Positions 43,495 through 57,163 of a stretch of DNA of 64,000 bases are shown here, piece by piece. How positions within the stretch are numbered: the stretch's first letter is position 1; every line of letters begins with the position of its first letter. Origin of the DNA: Proteles cristata cristata (taxonomy: Eukaryota; Chordata; Mammalia; Carnivora; Hyaenidae); NCBI GenBank assembly GCA_017311185.1, contig JAESUZ010002608.1, positions 372,001-436,000 on the forward strand. The letters run 5' to 3'. Both the position numbers and the translations under genes were made by a program. The notes beneath the pieces are model-generated. The model was not told the origin of the DNA. It did not search any database and was given only the letters and a program-made list of their open reading frames with translations.

Positions 43495-45599
43495 TCAGAG
43501 ACATGAGAAATTTGATTTACAAATCCACTGGGAGAGAAAAATCTAAGAACCGAAGGTGGGTCTTTCAATTCATGAGGAGCATTAGACCACACCTAAAGGC
43601 ACTGCTATTGTTAGTGCTAACACTTTTCCAGTTAATAAAAAAAGTTGAACTTCTAGAGTTTACCGCTGAGAGGTGCATGACTGTATATATCACAGGGTAA
43701 AACCAGTGGTGCCTTGTTCCAATTTTAGTATATGTGCTGCCAAAGTGAGCACCAATCAGTGGTACATCAACGAGCGGGAACAGAGACTCAAAAGTCTTCC
43801 TCCTGGTCCACAGCATTCCCTAGAGAATCCTCCAGACGTGCCCGAGACACTGCACAGGCTGGAAAAGCAACCAAGTGCTAGAAAATGGTTATAGCTAAAA
43901 GTGGACATAGGTCCTCAGATAGGGCACCAAGGGAATGGGACAGTGTTTCTCTAAGCCCCAGCAGTCCAGCCAGCGGAGCCAAGAAAGCCAGCCAGATCAA
44001 ATACCCAACGAACAACCACCACTGTCAAAGCAAACAGGAGAACTAAGCCAGGAATCCAAAGTAGGTCAAGCTCAGGGAAATGTCCGAAGTCACCACACTA
44101 GCTGACATGTATTCCCTCTGGCTCCACATCGGAAGTTGGAGCCCAGTCCATAACAATTCCCTTCAGCCTCTGACACCCTTTATGTCACATACCCACTGAA
44201 ATACAACTTTGAAGGTTTTTAGTCTCTATCTATTATGCCCTGGTTCACCCACTAGGCAAACCAAACACTCAAAGGAGAATAAATCTCAAAGTCTTCAGAC
44301 GCTACATAACTGCGATGATTCTTAAGCAGCCACACCCTTGCAGAACCAATGTCTGGGATGCACCTCCCAGCCACTAACTGGGAAACCTCAACTGAATGCC
44401 TTATCTCATACTCCAGTAATCCAGAGAGTCAACTGATTGGATTTTTTCCATGAAAATGTACCTGAAGTCAAGAAACTGCAAGTTAATAGAAAATAAGTAA
44501 TGCTGATGAAAACAACTTTTTCTAAGGTAAAAGTATATTCATCCCCATTCAATATCTTTAATCTTTTCCATCTCCATTTCTGAAACCCCAGCACCTAAAT
44601 CAGAAGAATCCTCAAAAAAATTCTCTTACATTCTCTGGATGTGGATTCACCAAGGCAAACGTGGATTTGTAATTTCTAACAAATTTCGAACCAAAAACGA
44701 ATCAGGGTTAATTATCAATTGATCAGAAAGTGGAATTAAGCAGAATATCCCATGTCCTAAACATTCTAGGTAATCAAAAGAGTCTATTTACTTTCCCACA
44801 GCATTCTAGCATCTTAGAACTCAACCACATAATTCATTTCCATCGTTTTACAAATGATGGAATGGAGGCCTATGTTACAACTTGACTGATCATTATATTC
44901 TTAACATGAACAGAAGTACATCAATGCAAAAAGTGTTACCCAACCAACAACATGCAAATAAATGCAATAATCTCCAAATGTGCCCATCAGGATGATTAAA
45001 CTTGGTTGTAGGGATAATACCAAGTAACACATTCTTTTTTATTCCAGAAAATTACTCACCCTTCACGTCTCAGTGATTCAGCCTTCCCTGACCCCAGAAA
45101 TATGTGACTCTTCTTTCTACTTGTTCCTAGTGACTCTATAATAAACTGATGACAATTTTTGTTGTCTTTGAGGGTTTTTTTTTTCCTCAAAATTTTTATT
45201 TAGATTTGTTTAAATTTTACTTTTAGTTTATTTTGGCTTCACCACTGCCATGTCACTAGGCCAGCCCAAGTTCAGTATGTGGATTTTCTGCACTTTGGGT
45301 CCATGACTTTTGGGAATGAGAATGTCTTACATATTTAAATTTCAGATTTAACACATGTCTTAAATGTCAGAATTCTAGAAGCAAATAGGAAGTTTTTCTT
45401 CCAGTACCTATTCTCCTAAGTGCACTGACTTTTCCCCTCTAACGCACTGATTTCTTACCCAGCCTTATCCAAGGAGCATTTTGCATGAATTTTGAGCACA
45501 GAGGATATTCCGGCATCTTAGATATGAAACACATGTTAAAATGACATTCAATTGAACTAGACCAATAAATCTGATTAATTGAAACCATATTTAAACTAA

Positions 45600-46620
45600 A
45601 GTGAGCTGAAAACTTGTGTCCATACAAACTACATATGAATGTTTATACCAGCTTTATTCTTTTTTTAATATAATTTATCGTCAAATTGGTTTCCATACAA
45701 CACCCAGTGCTCATCCCAACAAGTGCCCTCCTCAATGCCCATCACCCACTTTCCCTTCTCTCTAACCCCCCATCCACCTTCAATTTGTTCTCTGTATTTA
45801 AGAGTCTCCCTCTCTCTGTTTATAACTATTTTTCCCCTTCCCTTCTCCCATGGCCTTCTGTTAAGTTTCTCAAGATCCACACATGAGTGAAAGCATATGG
45901 TATCTGTCTTTCTCTGACTGACTTATTTCACTTAGCATAATACCCTCCAGTTCCATCCACGTTGCTGCAAATGGCAGGCTTTCATTCTTTCCCATTGCCA
46001 AGTACTACTCCATTGTATATATAAGCCACATCTTCTTTATCCAGCTTTATTCTTAACTGTGCCAAATTGGAAGCAACCAACATGTCCTTCAGTAGGTAGA
46101 TGGATAAACAAATTGTGGTATATCCACACTAGGGAACATTATTCAGCATTAGGAGGAAGTGAGGTATCCAGCCACAAAAAGACATGGAGAATCTTAAACA
46201 CATATTGCTAAGAAGCCAATCTGAAAAGGCCACATACTGTATGATTCCAACTATGTGACATTCTGGAAAAAGTAAAACTGGAGACAATATAGAGGTCAGT
46301 GGTTGTCACAAGTTCAGAAGGAGGGATGAAAGGATGAACAGGGGATTCTTCAAGTCAGTGGAACAATTCTGTATGATACTATGATGGAGGATATATGACC
46401 ACACATTTGTCCAAACCTATAAAACACAGTGAACCATATAAACTATGCACTTTAGCTAATAATAACGTACCCATATTGGTGCAGCAGGAGTAATAAATGT
46501 ACCACCCTAATCCAAGATATTAATACTGGGGGAAACTGCGGTGGGGAGGAGCAATATGGGAACTCTGCACTTTTGTTCAATTTTTCTATAAACCTAAAAC
46601 TGCACTAAATAAGAAATTTT
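45600..46620 (+). mobile_element. Old L1M 3' end, split by a young antisense L1
   Basis: ATGAATGTTTATACCAGCTT is cut at 45660 and resumes at 46041 as CCAGCTTTATTCTTAACTGT, then TAGGTAGATGGATAAACAAA and ACATACTGTATGATTCCAAC. Standard L1M 3' text, non-coding. Confidence 0.8.
45661..46040 (-). mobile_element. Young L1 3' end, 5'-truncated, antisense
   Basis: Begins with a T-run (its A-tail), then AATTTATCGTCAAATTGG, TGCTCATCCCAACAAGTGCC and CAGTTCCATCCACGTTGCTG. Perfect 13-bp duplication CCAGCTTTATTCT at 45648-45660 and 46041-46053. Its 3' end is related to that of the L1 at 39277. Confidence 0.93.
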
Positions 46621-46638
46621 GTTAATTTTTAAAATTCT

Positions 46639-46829
46639 TTTTTTAATGTTTTTTTTTCTAAAAGAGAGAGAGAAACAGCGTGAGCAGGGGAGGGTCAGAG
46701 AGAGAGGGATATACAGAATCTGAAGCAGGTTCCAGGTTCTGAGCCGTCAGCACAGAGCCTGACGCGAACCGTGTTTTCATGACCTGAACCGAAGTCAGAC
46801 GCTTAACTGACTGACCACCCAGGCGCCCC
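46639..46829 (-). mobile_element. CAN-SINE, antisense, small body deletion
   Basis: TTTTTTTAATG start and ACCACCCAGGCGCCCC end. Flanks TTAATTTTTAAAATTCT and TTAATTTTAAAAATTCT. About 15 bp around the B box is missing (GACGCGAACCGTG). Confidence 0.93.
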
Positions 46830-47039
46830 TTAATTTTAAAAATTCTAGAAACTACTCTTGATAACACAGCATGCGTTACTTTCTAGGTAATTACTAGAAA
46901 CAGGATTTTAGTGACTTGATCATTTCAGCAAACTGGCTTTTGTCAAACTGATTCTCAGCAATCTGGCCTGCTTCCTGCTGAAGCCACACTGATCTTTCTG
47001 TTCCTCAAACATATCAGGCCTTTTCCAGCCTTCCTGTTT

Positions 47040-47170
47040 TGTTTCAATCCTCTGGAAGGCTGGCCTTCCAGACCATATCCTTCACATCTCAGCTCAAGTG
47101 TCATCTTTTCAGAGGAGCCCCCAGTGATCACTCTGTCCCCCAAACACATGGAGTGACTATCTAATCACCC
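47040..47170 (+). mobile_element. L2 LINE 3' relic
   Basis: CCTTCACATCTCAGCTCAAG and TGTCATCTTTTCAGAGGAGC match L2 text at usual relic identity. Confidence 0.65.
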
Positions 47171-47175
47171 TATGT

Positions 47176-47305
47176 TGTAGGCAGAGCAATGGCCCCCAAA
47201 GATGTCCAAGTCAGAATCCTAGGAGCTTGTAAATACATTACCTTACGTGGCAAAAGGGACTTCGCAGATATGCTTACATTAAGGACCCTGAAATGGAGAA
47301 ATTAT
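47176..47305 (+). mobile_element. MLT1-type LTR fragment
   Basis: GTAGGCAGAGCAATGGCCCC, AAAGATGTCCAAGTCAGAAT, GGCAAAAGGGACTTCGCAGA and ATTAAGGACCCTGAAATGG match the first third of an MLT1 LTR. It is followed directly by SINE 3'-end text. Confidence 0.8.
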
Positions 47306-47307
47306 GC

Positions 47308-47637
47308 TCCATTTTCTCCCTCTCCCTCACTCTCTGCCCTTCCCCCACCCATGCTTTCTTTAAAAATTTTTTTTTTATTAATGTTTTTTATTTATTTCTG
47401 AGAGAGAGAGAGAGACAGCATGAGCAGGGGAGGTCAGAGAGAGAGGGAGATACAGAATCTGAAACAGGCTCCAGGCTCTGAGCTGTCAGCACAATGACAA
47501 ACGTGGGGCTCGAACCCACGAACCGTGAGATCGTGACCTGAGCCAAAGTCGGACGCTTAACCAACTGAGCTAGTCACGTGCCCCCCTCATACACACACTC
47601 ATGCTTTCTTTCTCTCTTAAATAAACATAAAAAAATG
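47308..47637 (+). mobile_element. 5'-truncated CAN-SINE 3' end, split by an antisense SINE
   Basis: TTTTCTCCCTCTCCCTCACT, CTGCCCTTCCCCCACCCATG, then after the insertion CTCTTAAATAAACATAAAAA. Only the CT-rich and tail part of a SINE exists here, inserted at the broken edge of the MLT1 fragment. Confidence 0.75.
47362..47584 (-). mobile_element. CAN-SINE, antisense, nested
   Basis: AAAAATTTTTTTTTTATTAA start and GTCACGTGCCCCCC end. CATGCTTTCTTT flanks at 47350-47361 and 47600-47611, with about 15 extra bases before the second copy. Confidence 0.9.
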
Positions 47638-47906
47638 AGGAGGTCTTATTTTACAAATTGATGTAACTTTTTCTAAATTAATATATTACAAATACCTTTC
47701 CTGCTGCTTGCTGCAAATCACAATTTTTAGGGATTAGGGACTATATTTTACTTGTTCCAACAAGTCCTTAAAAATTTTTTAAGTTTTCTACTCGTTTTCA
47801 TTAAATATCTCAATCTTTAAAATTAACTGCAAAAAAATGCTACAATATTGACATACAAATGCATTACTGATAGTTCTACCTCTTTAACACAACTATAATC
47901 TATCTT

Positions 47907-48110
47907 GGGGCACCTGGGTGGCTCAGTCAGTTAAGCATCCGACTTCAGCTCAGATCATGATCTCAGGGTTCATGGGTTGGAGCCCCATGTCAGGCTCTGT
48001 GCTGACAGCTCAGAGCCTGGAGCCTGCTTCGGATTCTGTGTCCCCTTCTCTCTGCCCCTCCATTGTTTCTCAATGATAAATGTTATAAATTTAAAAAAAA
48101 AAACAAAAAC
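47907..48110 (+). mobile_element. CAN-SINE
   Basis: GGGGCACCTGGGTGGCTCAG head. Flanks CAACTATAATCTATCTT and CAACAATTATAGTCTATCTT form an imperfect duplication. Confidence 0.93.
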
Positions 48111-48149
48111 CCAACAATTATAGTCTATCTTATCATCTGACACACAGAA

Positions 48150-48260
48150 CGGTCCTAGTTTTAGGCTGGCCAGAGAGTACTGTCCTCATTGTACAACAGG
48201 AAGCTCAAGCTCAGAGTGGTTAGCTGAGTGGCTTTGGGCAAGGCACTCACTTAGTCTGAG
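48150..48260 (-). mobile_element. MIR SINE relic, antisense
   Basis: GTCCTCATTGTACAACAGGA and GCTTTGGGCAAGGCACTCAC follow MIR in part. Low identity. Confidence 0.5.
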
Positions 48261-49899
48261 GTAGTGCGGAGTGTAGACCCCAAATGATATGGAGCCACAT
48301 CCGGAGGACTGCAGCTACCCTTGGCTGATGGCCTTTCCCTCCCCACTTCCTGTTCCCAGGAAATCATTCACAATTCCATCTGAATAAATGCAATCTAACA
48401 CCCTCAGCCTCTCTTGGGCCCCTTGGTATTTCCAGCTTCCCGATCTGAAACCCCGTCCACAGGACTCATTTCTTTGCCCTGGAGAGCAGACAGGCTTCTA
48501 GCTTGCTGAGCCCTTGGATCCTGGGGCTCCTCAGTTCGGTGTCTGCAGAAGCAGCCATATGGCTCAATGGCGGGTGCCTTGATCTGCATCACGTTTGCTG
48601 CCTTTGACTCAGAACAAAGGATATCTAGGAGGGTCACCACAGTCTCTCATATACAGACTCTCTACCCATGCAGCCCAGGAAAGGGCAATACAGCCGGTGT
48701 CAGCCAGAGAGAAGCCTGTGGGCCAAGATGGTGGCCCTGAACAATGACTGGTCAGAATCAAAGCCAACCACTCTTCTGGCAGGAATCACATGGGGAATCC
48801 TGATTAAACAGGTAGGTGTTAACATAGGGCAGCTGGATGAAGAAGGTTGAGCTGGGGACAACCCACAGGACTGGTCAACTATTCAGATCTCCAGATCTGA
48901 CCATCAGTAGAAGTGCTGACAAAGGCCTAGAGAAATAATTTTAATCCCAGAGAGCTAAGGGCTTTTTGGACCCCTTGTTCAGGACCTGGCTGCCTTGGGA
49001 TGGAGAAAGCTTAGTGTCTGTGTTAGGTTAAAAAGGAGTATGTGCTCAGAGCAGCTGCCAAGCAGGGCAACCAAGACCTAGAGCAGTAAAGGGACTGTAT
49101 TTCTAGGGTTTTCAGACATTTGTGGTCATTTATGAACCTGTCACTTCAAGCAGCTATTCTTTAAATAGAAAAACGAGTGTTCAAATTGGAGTGGAATCAG
49201 GTCGGCACCATAAGACAAGAGTGGAGAGGAACGACTATGCTGTTTCCGTAGTGTTGCCTCTTGCATCGTCATCCAGCAAAACAAAGGCCGATCCCAGGCT
49301 CCAGCCTGTCAGAGGGCATCAATCTATCAGCCGTTGTCATTCAAGCAGGGCCCGCAGGTGGGTAGAGGGCTCGGTCCCCCTACCCTAAGCAGCTTATTTA
49401 AGTATTCCTTCCAGCCCTGTACCAAGCCTTACCCTTCCTTGAGGTGTTCTAGAAACACAGATTTCCCCATCTTATCACATGCCCAGTGCCATCTTAGCAC
49501 TTTTTAGGGACTGGTGGCCCATGGCACCCACCCAGGTGGGCCTACTCCATAATCCTACGCTGCTAACCTATGCCTTTTCCAGTGGGGAGGGCAGGTCAGC
49601 CTACTTTCCATTATATATGTGTGTTTGCCTCCTAAGAAAAGCATAGGCCCACTGAGGGCCGGGGTCAATCTTCTCCTGACTTTAGAGGCCCACACAGATC
49701 TCCGGCTTATGCAAATGTCAGAACACCTGGGGATCATCGAAAAAGACGATTCAATATTGAGTAAAACTTTAATTCTAGAAAAGTTCAAAGAAAACAAATT
49801 AAATGTTTATCAGACATGGGAGAAGTTCTTAAACTTTGGTATATAATAGATGAAATCACAAAAGATTAGCTCTAACATACTTGACTGTACAGAGCATTC

Positions 49900-50085
49900 T
49901 CAAAATACGTATACATTTTAAGTATAATGATCATTTTACAGAGGAGGACACGAAACTTAGGAAAATTGAGTAATCTGAACAAGGCATACCCCTCAGCTTA
50001 AAAGAAGCAGAGCTGGGATTCCAACCCAGGAAGGTCTGACACAGAAGCCTGAGTGTCTCAGGACCGCCCTCACTACTGCACACTG
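49900..50085 (-). mobile_element. MIR SINE relic, antisense
   Basis: GATCATTTTACAGAGGAGGA, GAAACTTAGGAAAATTGAG and GCAGAGCTGGGATTCCAACC match the reverse complement of MIR. Confidence 0.8.
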
Positions 50086-51055
50086 TATTTACTGGATGCC
50101 AGAACATGGGAATTACATGCACAATGCACAACACACATATGTATGCACAGACATATGTAGGTAAACGAATGTGCATTTAAATATTTCTAGTAAATGACAA
50201 AGAATACCTTTATCATTTTTTAAAGCTTATATTGATTCATAAGTAAAGCACAAGGAAAGAAATAGAACAATTCATAAAAGAGGAAATAGAACAAGAAAAT
50301 AAACAAAGGTTCACTCTCCCCGGTGATAAAAACACAAATGCAAGTTTAAAGAGGCACCTGTTTTTGCTTATTAAATGGGCAGGGAAGAAACCACACTGGC
50401 CATGACTGATGTAGTGAAACTAGTACCTTAGATATTATTGGGGGCACTGAGAATGTATCTGCCCTCTAGGAAATCATTTTTTGTATGTATCAAAAGGTTT
50501 TAAATGTCCTACTGTAAATGAATAGCATTTTCATTCAACAGATAGTACTATGAATCTGAGGTAGGGAAATGGAGTAGCTCCATTTTTAAGAAGTCTCATC
50601 TCTGCTGTTTCTCTGCTAGGCCCCCTTAACTCATGTTCTGTATTTCACCTTGCCCACTCCAAGAGAGAAGCAGGAAAGTTAATCATTCCCTGATTCTTGT
50701 CCTAGGCCCCCAAACACCTTATCATCTAAGAACTGAATCCCAAACATGTCCCAGAACATTAGCTTCAAACCAACCTCTGGCGAAGCTGACATCAACCCCC
50801 CTACCTTCAGTGATATATGAAATAGCACCTATTATTCACCTGATACTCGCCTTTGAGGAGACCCTGGCCTGGATTCCTGAAGGAACACGTACCTTGAAAC
50901 CCTTTCCAATATAAGTCCCTAACCCCAAGAAATGGAGAGATTCACTCTCCTTTCTTTTCCAAGTCTCCCAGAAACTCAATCTGCTATAAGCTTTTACTTG
51001 TGGTATTCAATAAACTCTGCTTTCACTTCCTCACTTCCTCTCACTTCATTTGATT

Positions 51056-51090
51056 TCTTTCTTTTCTTTTCTTTTCTTTTCTTTTTTTTT
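51056..51090. repeat. (CTTTT)n run
   Basis: Five to six pentamer CTTTT units leading into a T-run, the degenerated A-tail of the antisense SINE that follows. Confidence 0.9.
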
Positions 51091-51178
51091 ACAGTAATCT
51101 CTACACCCAGCATGGGTCTTGAACTCATGACTTCGAGATCAACAGTTGCATGCTCTTCCAACTAAGCCAGCTGGGTGC
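51088..51178 (-). mobile_element. Short-form CAN-SINE, antisense
   Basis: CAGTAATCTCTACACCCAGC, CTTGAACTCATGACTTCGAG and AAGCCAGCTGGGTGC. Same short form as at 33925 and 59027. Confidence 0.8.
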
Positions 51179-51703
51179 TGATTTCTATCCTGCACAAAGC
51201 CAATGACCCTCTTGGCTGGTCCTGTGTGACCCCCTCTGGGTCCTCAGACCCAGCCTGCCTACTTCAAATTCATGATGTACCAGGCACTGAACCAAGTACA
51301 GCTGGAGTAAGCAGGCAGAAGTGTGGGTCATGGCCATGCCAGCTCTCCAATGACTGGCTGAGGACTTTGTGTGTGTGAGATAGGAATAAACACTGTCCTT
51401 GTCTAGGCCACTATTGTTTTGGCTTTTTTGTTACTCATGGCTGAACCTAATCCTACTTATAGAGAAGGTAAATGAGCTTTCACCAGCTGGTGTCCGGCTT
51501 CTCCATGGAGGAAGAAGCAAGATCATCAAAACAGAGTAAGCATATGGGAAGGAAGAAGAGGTCTGAGTAGCGTGGAAAAGGTATGAAATTAACACAGTAA
51601 GAAGAGAGGGAGTGATCTCATCAGAGAAACATACTAAAACAGTTGGGCAGTGACAGGTTCCTTCATGAGTTTCCAGAAACAGATACTTAAAGATTCCATT
51701 TTT

Positions 51704-52172
51704 TTTAATTTTTTAAAAAAATTTAATGTTTGGGGCGCCTGGGTGGCTCAGTCGGTTGAGCTTCCAACTTCAGCTCAGGTCATGATCTCACAGTTGGTGG
51801 GTTCGAGCCCAGCGTTTGGCTCTGTGCTGACAGCCAGCTCAGAGCCTGGAGCCTGTTTTGGACTCTGTGTCTCCCTCTCTGATCCTCCCCTGCTCATGCT
51901 GTCTCTCTCTCTCTCCTTCTCTCTCTCTCAGAAATAGATAAAACATTTTTAAAATTTTTTTAAAAAATTTAATGTTTAATCTATTTCTGAGAGAGAGAGA
52001 GAACACAAATGCGGGAGGAGGACAGAGAAAGAGAGAGAGACACGGAATCCAAAGCAGGCTCCAGGCTCTGAACTGTTGGCATAGAGCTGGACACGGGGCT
52101 CAAACTCACAAACTGAAATCACGACCTGAGCTGAAGTCAGATGATCAAACAACTGAGCCACCCAGATGCCCC
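51704..52172 (-). mobile_element. CAN-SINE, antisense, carrying an opposite SINE
   Basis: The tail starts at 51704 and the body resumes at 51978 with CTATTTCTGAGAGAGAG, ending GAGCCACCCAGATGCCCC. Duplications AAAGATTCCATTTTT (51689-51703) and AAAGATTCCAATTTTT (from 52173) bracket the whole. Confidence 0.93.
51732..51961 (+). mobile_element. CAN-SINE nested in the tail of an antisense SINE
   Basis: GGGGCGCCTGGGTGGCTCAG head and CTCAGAAATAGATAAAACAT tail. Duplication AAAAAATTTAATGTTT lies immediately before and after it (51716-51731 and 51962-51977). The two elements face tail to tail. Confidence 0.95.
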
Positions 52173-52707
52173 AAAGATTCCAATTTTTAAATATCCTAAA
52201 TAAATTAAAATGTGCAGCACATTATTTATTATAGACAACTTCAGAAATTATATAAATGTCAACCAGCAAGAAAAGTTTTATCAATTATGATATTTTAATG
52301 ATTGTTGAGAAAAGTAGATAGCAATAGATAAATTATACTTTTGATACTTTCTTATACTTATATTTTATTTATTATTTGGGTACATACAGTACCCAAATAG
52401 TACATACAGTATGATTCTACCTATGCATGGAAGGAAAAATGGGGAAAAGTACCAAATCACTAACAATATATTTTTAATGTCCTTTATTTTATTATGCTAA
52501 TATTAAAAACCTGTTTAAATAGTCTCCTATCTTTAAATAGCACAGGAGACTCATCTCACTGAGTAGATAACAGATGCCAGAAGGTGAAATGTCTCATGTC
52601 TCTGTGACCCACAGCAGCTGCTACAAGGCTGCTGCTCAGGACTTCACAGATAGTTGAGCTGAATTGCCTCAGATGGTGTGATGATTAGGGAAGAATGTTC
52701 TCTCTCT

Positions 52708-54245
<1,538 letters not shown>

Positions 54246-54489
54246 AAGAATGCTCCTCTCTCCCTAACCAGTGTTGTGTTTTCTCTCTTGGTCACAGGGT
54301 CTCTCACCATGTAGTCAGCACTTAGTGTGTGGACCTTGCTCTGTGCCCTTCCTTGAGCATAATGCTTCCAGTAGAGCCAGAGCCCATCTTTGATGACAGA
54401 ATTCTCCCAAGCACAAGACAACCAGCCAGTCATAGTAGAACAGGCTCTTTAGAAGCCACCAAAAGGGAGTGTGAAGATGGAGCATCGAC

Positions 54490-54960
54490 TTGGATGAGCG
54501 TCAGTTCATTTGTTGAGGGTCTGCTGCAAGCCAGGCACCATGCTAGATGTGGAGGGTACAGTTCTGAACAAGTCAGACCCATCGCATGGAGTGTATGGTC
54601 ATGGAAATCAGACATTAAAGAGGTAATTACAGTATCATGGATTGTCTTTTGGGCACAGGATGCCATAGGAACAGGCAAATTGGCTGGTCAGAAACAATAA
54701 TTCATCATCTGGTAACTGACCTAGAAGTGCCACAGTAGAATTGATGAGCAGGAGAAGGTAAGTGATACACGCAAAGGGGCAGGCTAGTCTGGGGCTGGCA
54801 GAGCTGTGTAGGCCATGGTCAGACTTTTAGACTCCAAGTACCATGAGAGACCACTGGAGGAATTTAAGCAGGGGAAGGATATGAACTCATTTATGTTTTT
54901 GAGAGCTCTCTGAGTGACACAGGATCTGGAAAACAGTGGCTCTGACTCAAGAGAGCACTG
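54490..54960 (+). mobile_element. Ancient interspersed repeat, family not named
   Basis: GCAAGCCAGGCACCATGCTA, GTGTAGGCCATGGTCAGAC and TTTAAGCAGGGGAAGGATAT follow a very common old mammalian repeat outline whose family I cannot name with certainty. Non-coding. Confidence 0.5.
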
Positions 54961-55089
54961 AAGGAAAGGCCAGGGTAACAGGTGTGCAGCAGGCCTGACT
55001 AGGACAAAGGACAGAGGGCTCCAAAAAGGGGGTCTCCAGAGGAGGATGAGAGTAAAGAGGACTTTTAAAATATACCTAGTATGCTGGAG

Positions 55090-56710
55090 AATTTTTTAAA
55101 AAAGAGTCTCTGGTTTAAAAAAAAAGTCTCTGATAAAGGTGAATAATTCACAGAAATAAAAACGCCCATCTTAAAATTCATATGGAATCTCAAAGGACCC
55201 TGAATACTAAAACAATCTTGAAAAGGAAAAACAAAACTGAAAGACTCACAATTGTTGAATTCAAAACTTACTAGAAAGCCACAGTAACCAAAACAGTGTG
55301 GTACTGGCATTAAGACAGGCCCTTGGAATAGAACAGAAATACAGATGATCATACATGGTTAAATCACATTTGACAAGGGGGCCAAGACCATTCAATAGGA
55401 GAAAGACTGTCTTCAACAAATGGTACTGGGAAAACTGGATATCCACACACAAAAGAATGAAGTTGGACACCTACTTAATACCAAATACAAAAATTAACTC
55501 AATATGGATCAAGGACCTAAATGTAAGACCTAAAACAATAAAACTCTTAAAAGAAAACATAGGGCAAAAACTTCATGACACTGGATCTGCCAATGGCTTC
55601 TTGGATAGGACACCAAAGGCAGAGGTAATAAAAGAAAAAATAAACAAATTGGGCTTCATGAATATTTAAAAATTTTGTACAGGAAAAGACACTAAAAACA
55701 GAGTAAAAAGTCAACCCAGAGAATGGGAGAAAATATTTGCAAATTATACATCTGATTTTTAAAAAGGTTAATATCCAGAAAATACACAGATAACAATAAT
55801 AACAACAACCTGATTCAAAAGTGGGCAAAGGACTTAAATAGACATTTCTCCAAAGAAAATATACAAATGGCCAACAAGCACATGAAAAGATGCTCAGCAC
55901 CACTAACCGTTAGAGAATTGCAAAATGAAACTAAAATACTACCTCAGACCCTTAGGATGGCTACTATCAAAAAAACCCCAGAAAACAACAAAGTGGTGAT
56001 GACAATGTGGAAAAACCATAACCCTTCCATACTGCTGGTGGGAATGTAAAATGGTGCAGCTGCTGCTGGAAACATATGGCAGTTCTTCAAAAAATTAAAA
56101 ATAGGGTTACCAAATGATCTGGCAATTAACTTCTGAGCACATGCCCAAAAGAACTGAAAGCAGGGTCTTGAAAAAATATTCATACACCTGTGTTCATAGC
56201 AGCATTATTCACAAGAGCTAAAATGTGGAAGTGACCCAAGTATCCATCTACAGATGAACAAATATGCAACGTGTAGTATACACACACAATGGAATGTCCG
56301 TTAATATATTTATTAATATGATAGGAAATATAATATAACACAGTATAAGTTAGGAAATTCTGACACTGACTACAACATGGATAAACTTTGAGGACATTAT
56401 GCGAGGTGAAATAAACCAGTCATAAAAAGACAAATGCTGTACGATTCCATTTATATGAGGTACTTAGACTGGTCAAAATCATAGAGACAGAAATGTGATA
56501 GCTGTCAGGGGCTAGGGTAAGGGAGATGGGGAGTTTGTTCGATGGGTATAGACTTTCAGTTCTTCAGGTCTGGAGATGGATGGCGGTGATGACCACACAA
56601 CACTGTGAACGTATTTAACACCAATGCACTACGATGTTCACTAAGATGATTAAGACAGCAAATTTTAAGTGATAGCTATTTTGCCACAACAAAAAAATAT
56701 ATAGTATCAG
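55090..56710 (+). mobile_element. Old L1M LINE, ORF2 end and 3' UTR
   Basis: AAAATTCATATGGAATCTCA, ACTAGAAAGCCACAGTAACC, GACCATTCAATAGGAGAAAG, GGGCAAAGGACTTAAATAGA and CATAGCAGCATTATTCACAA are in correct L1 order on the plus strand. The longest open piece is about 100 codons (55355-55669), then frames break. No SINE interrupts this segment. Confidence 0.88.
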
Positions 56711-56854
56711 ACTAAAAAAATGAAAAGGAAACACAACTAGTTAAATATGGATTTCAGTTGCATGGCCCTGAATATTACATACACATAAGTAGGGGGTGGG
56801 TGGTAAAGAGCAGTGGATGCCTTTTTTTCTTTTTTACATCAAATAGGTGAGATT

Positions 56855-57005
56855 TCCATGTTCACTTCTTCACATGTTCAACATTTGTTGAACACATACT
56901 CTGTTCTCAGAACTGTGTCAAGCTCTCGGGACATAGAGGTGAATAGGACAAAAGGCGACAATAGCCTTGTAAAGAAGACAGGCAAAGAAAATGGTGATTA
57001 AATAC
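56855..57005 (+). mobile_element. Ancient interspersed repeat (unassigned)
   Basis: ACATTTGTTGAACACATACT, TCTGTTCTCAGAACTGTGTC and GGTGAATAGGACAAAAGGCG follow the same kind of old repeat text as at 54490. Low identity. Confidence 0.4.
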
Positions 57006-57043
57006 TGAGTGATAAGTATACTGTTAGAAATATGCAATGGGCT

Positions 57044-57163
57044 GGAGCACCTGGCTGGCTCAGTTGGAAAAACTACCGACTCTTAATCTTGGGGTCATGA
57101 GTTGGAGCCCCATGTTGGGTATAGAGACTACTTAAATAAATAAAATTTTTTAAAAAAAGAAGA
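57044..57163 (+). mobile_element. Short-form CAN-SINE
   Basis: GGAGCACCTGGCTGGCTCAG, GGGGTCATGAGTTGGAGCCC, GGGTATAGAGACTACTTAAA. Flanks AGAAATATGCAATGGGCT and AGAAATACAATGGGCT are the duplication. Confidence 0.9.

Noticed and set aside
43393..43592. Repetitive array that might be a CRISPR-like structure
   Set aside because: The units are di-nucleotides with no spacers, an ordinary microsatellite in a mammalian intron.
55355..55669. Open frame with a real-looking protein (KLDTYLIPNTKINSIW)
   Set aside because: This is the decayed ORF2 end of an old L1M, not a gene.
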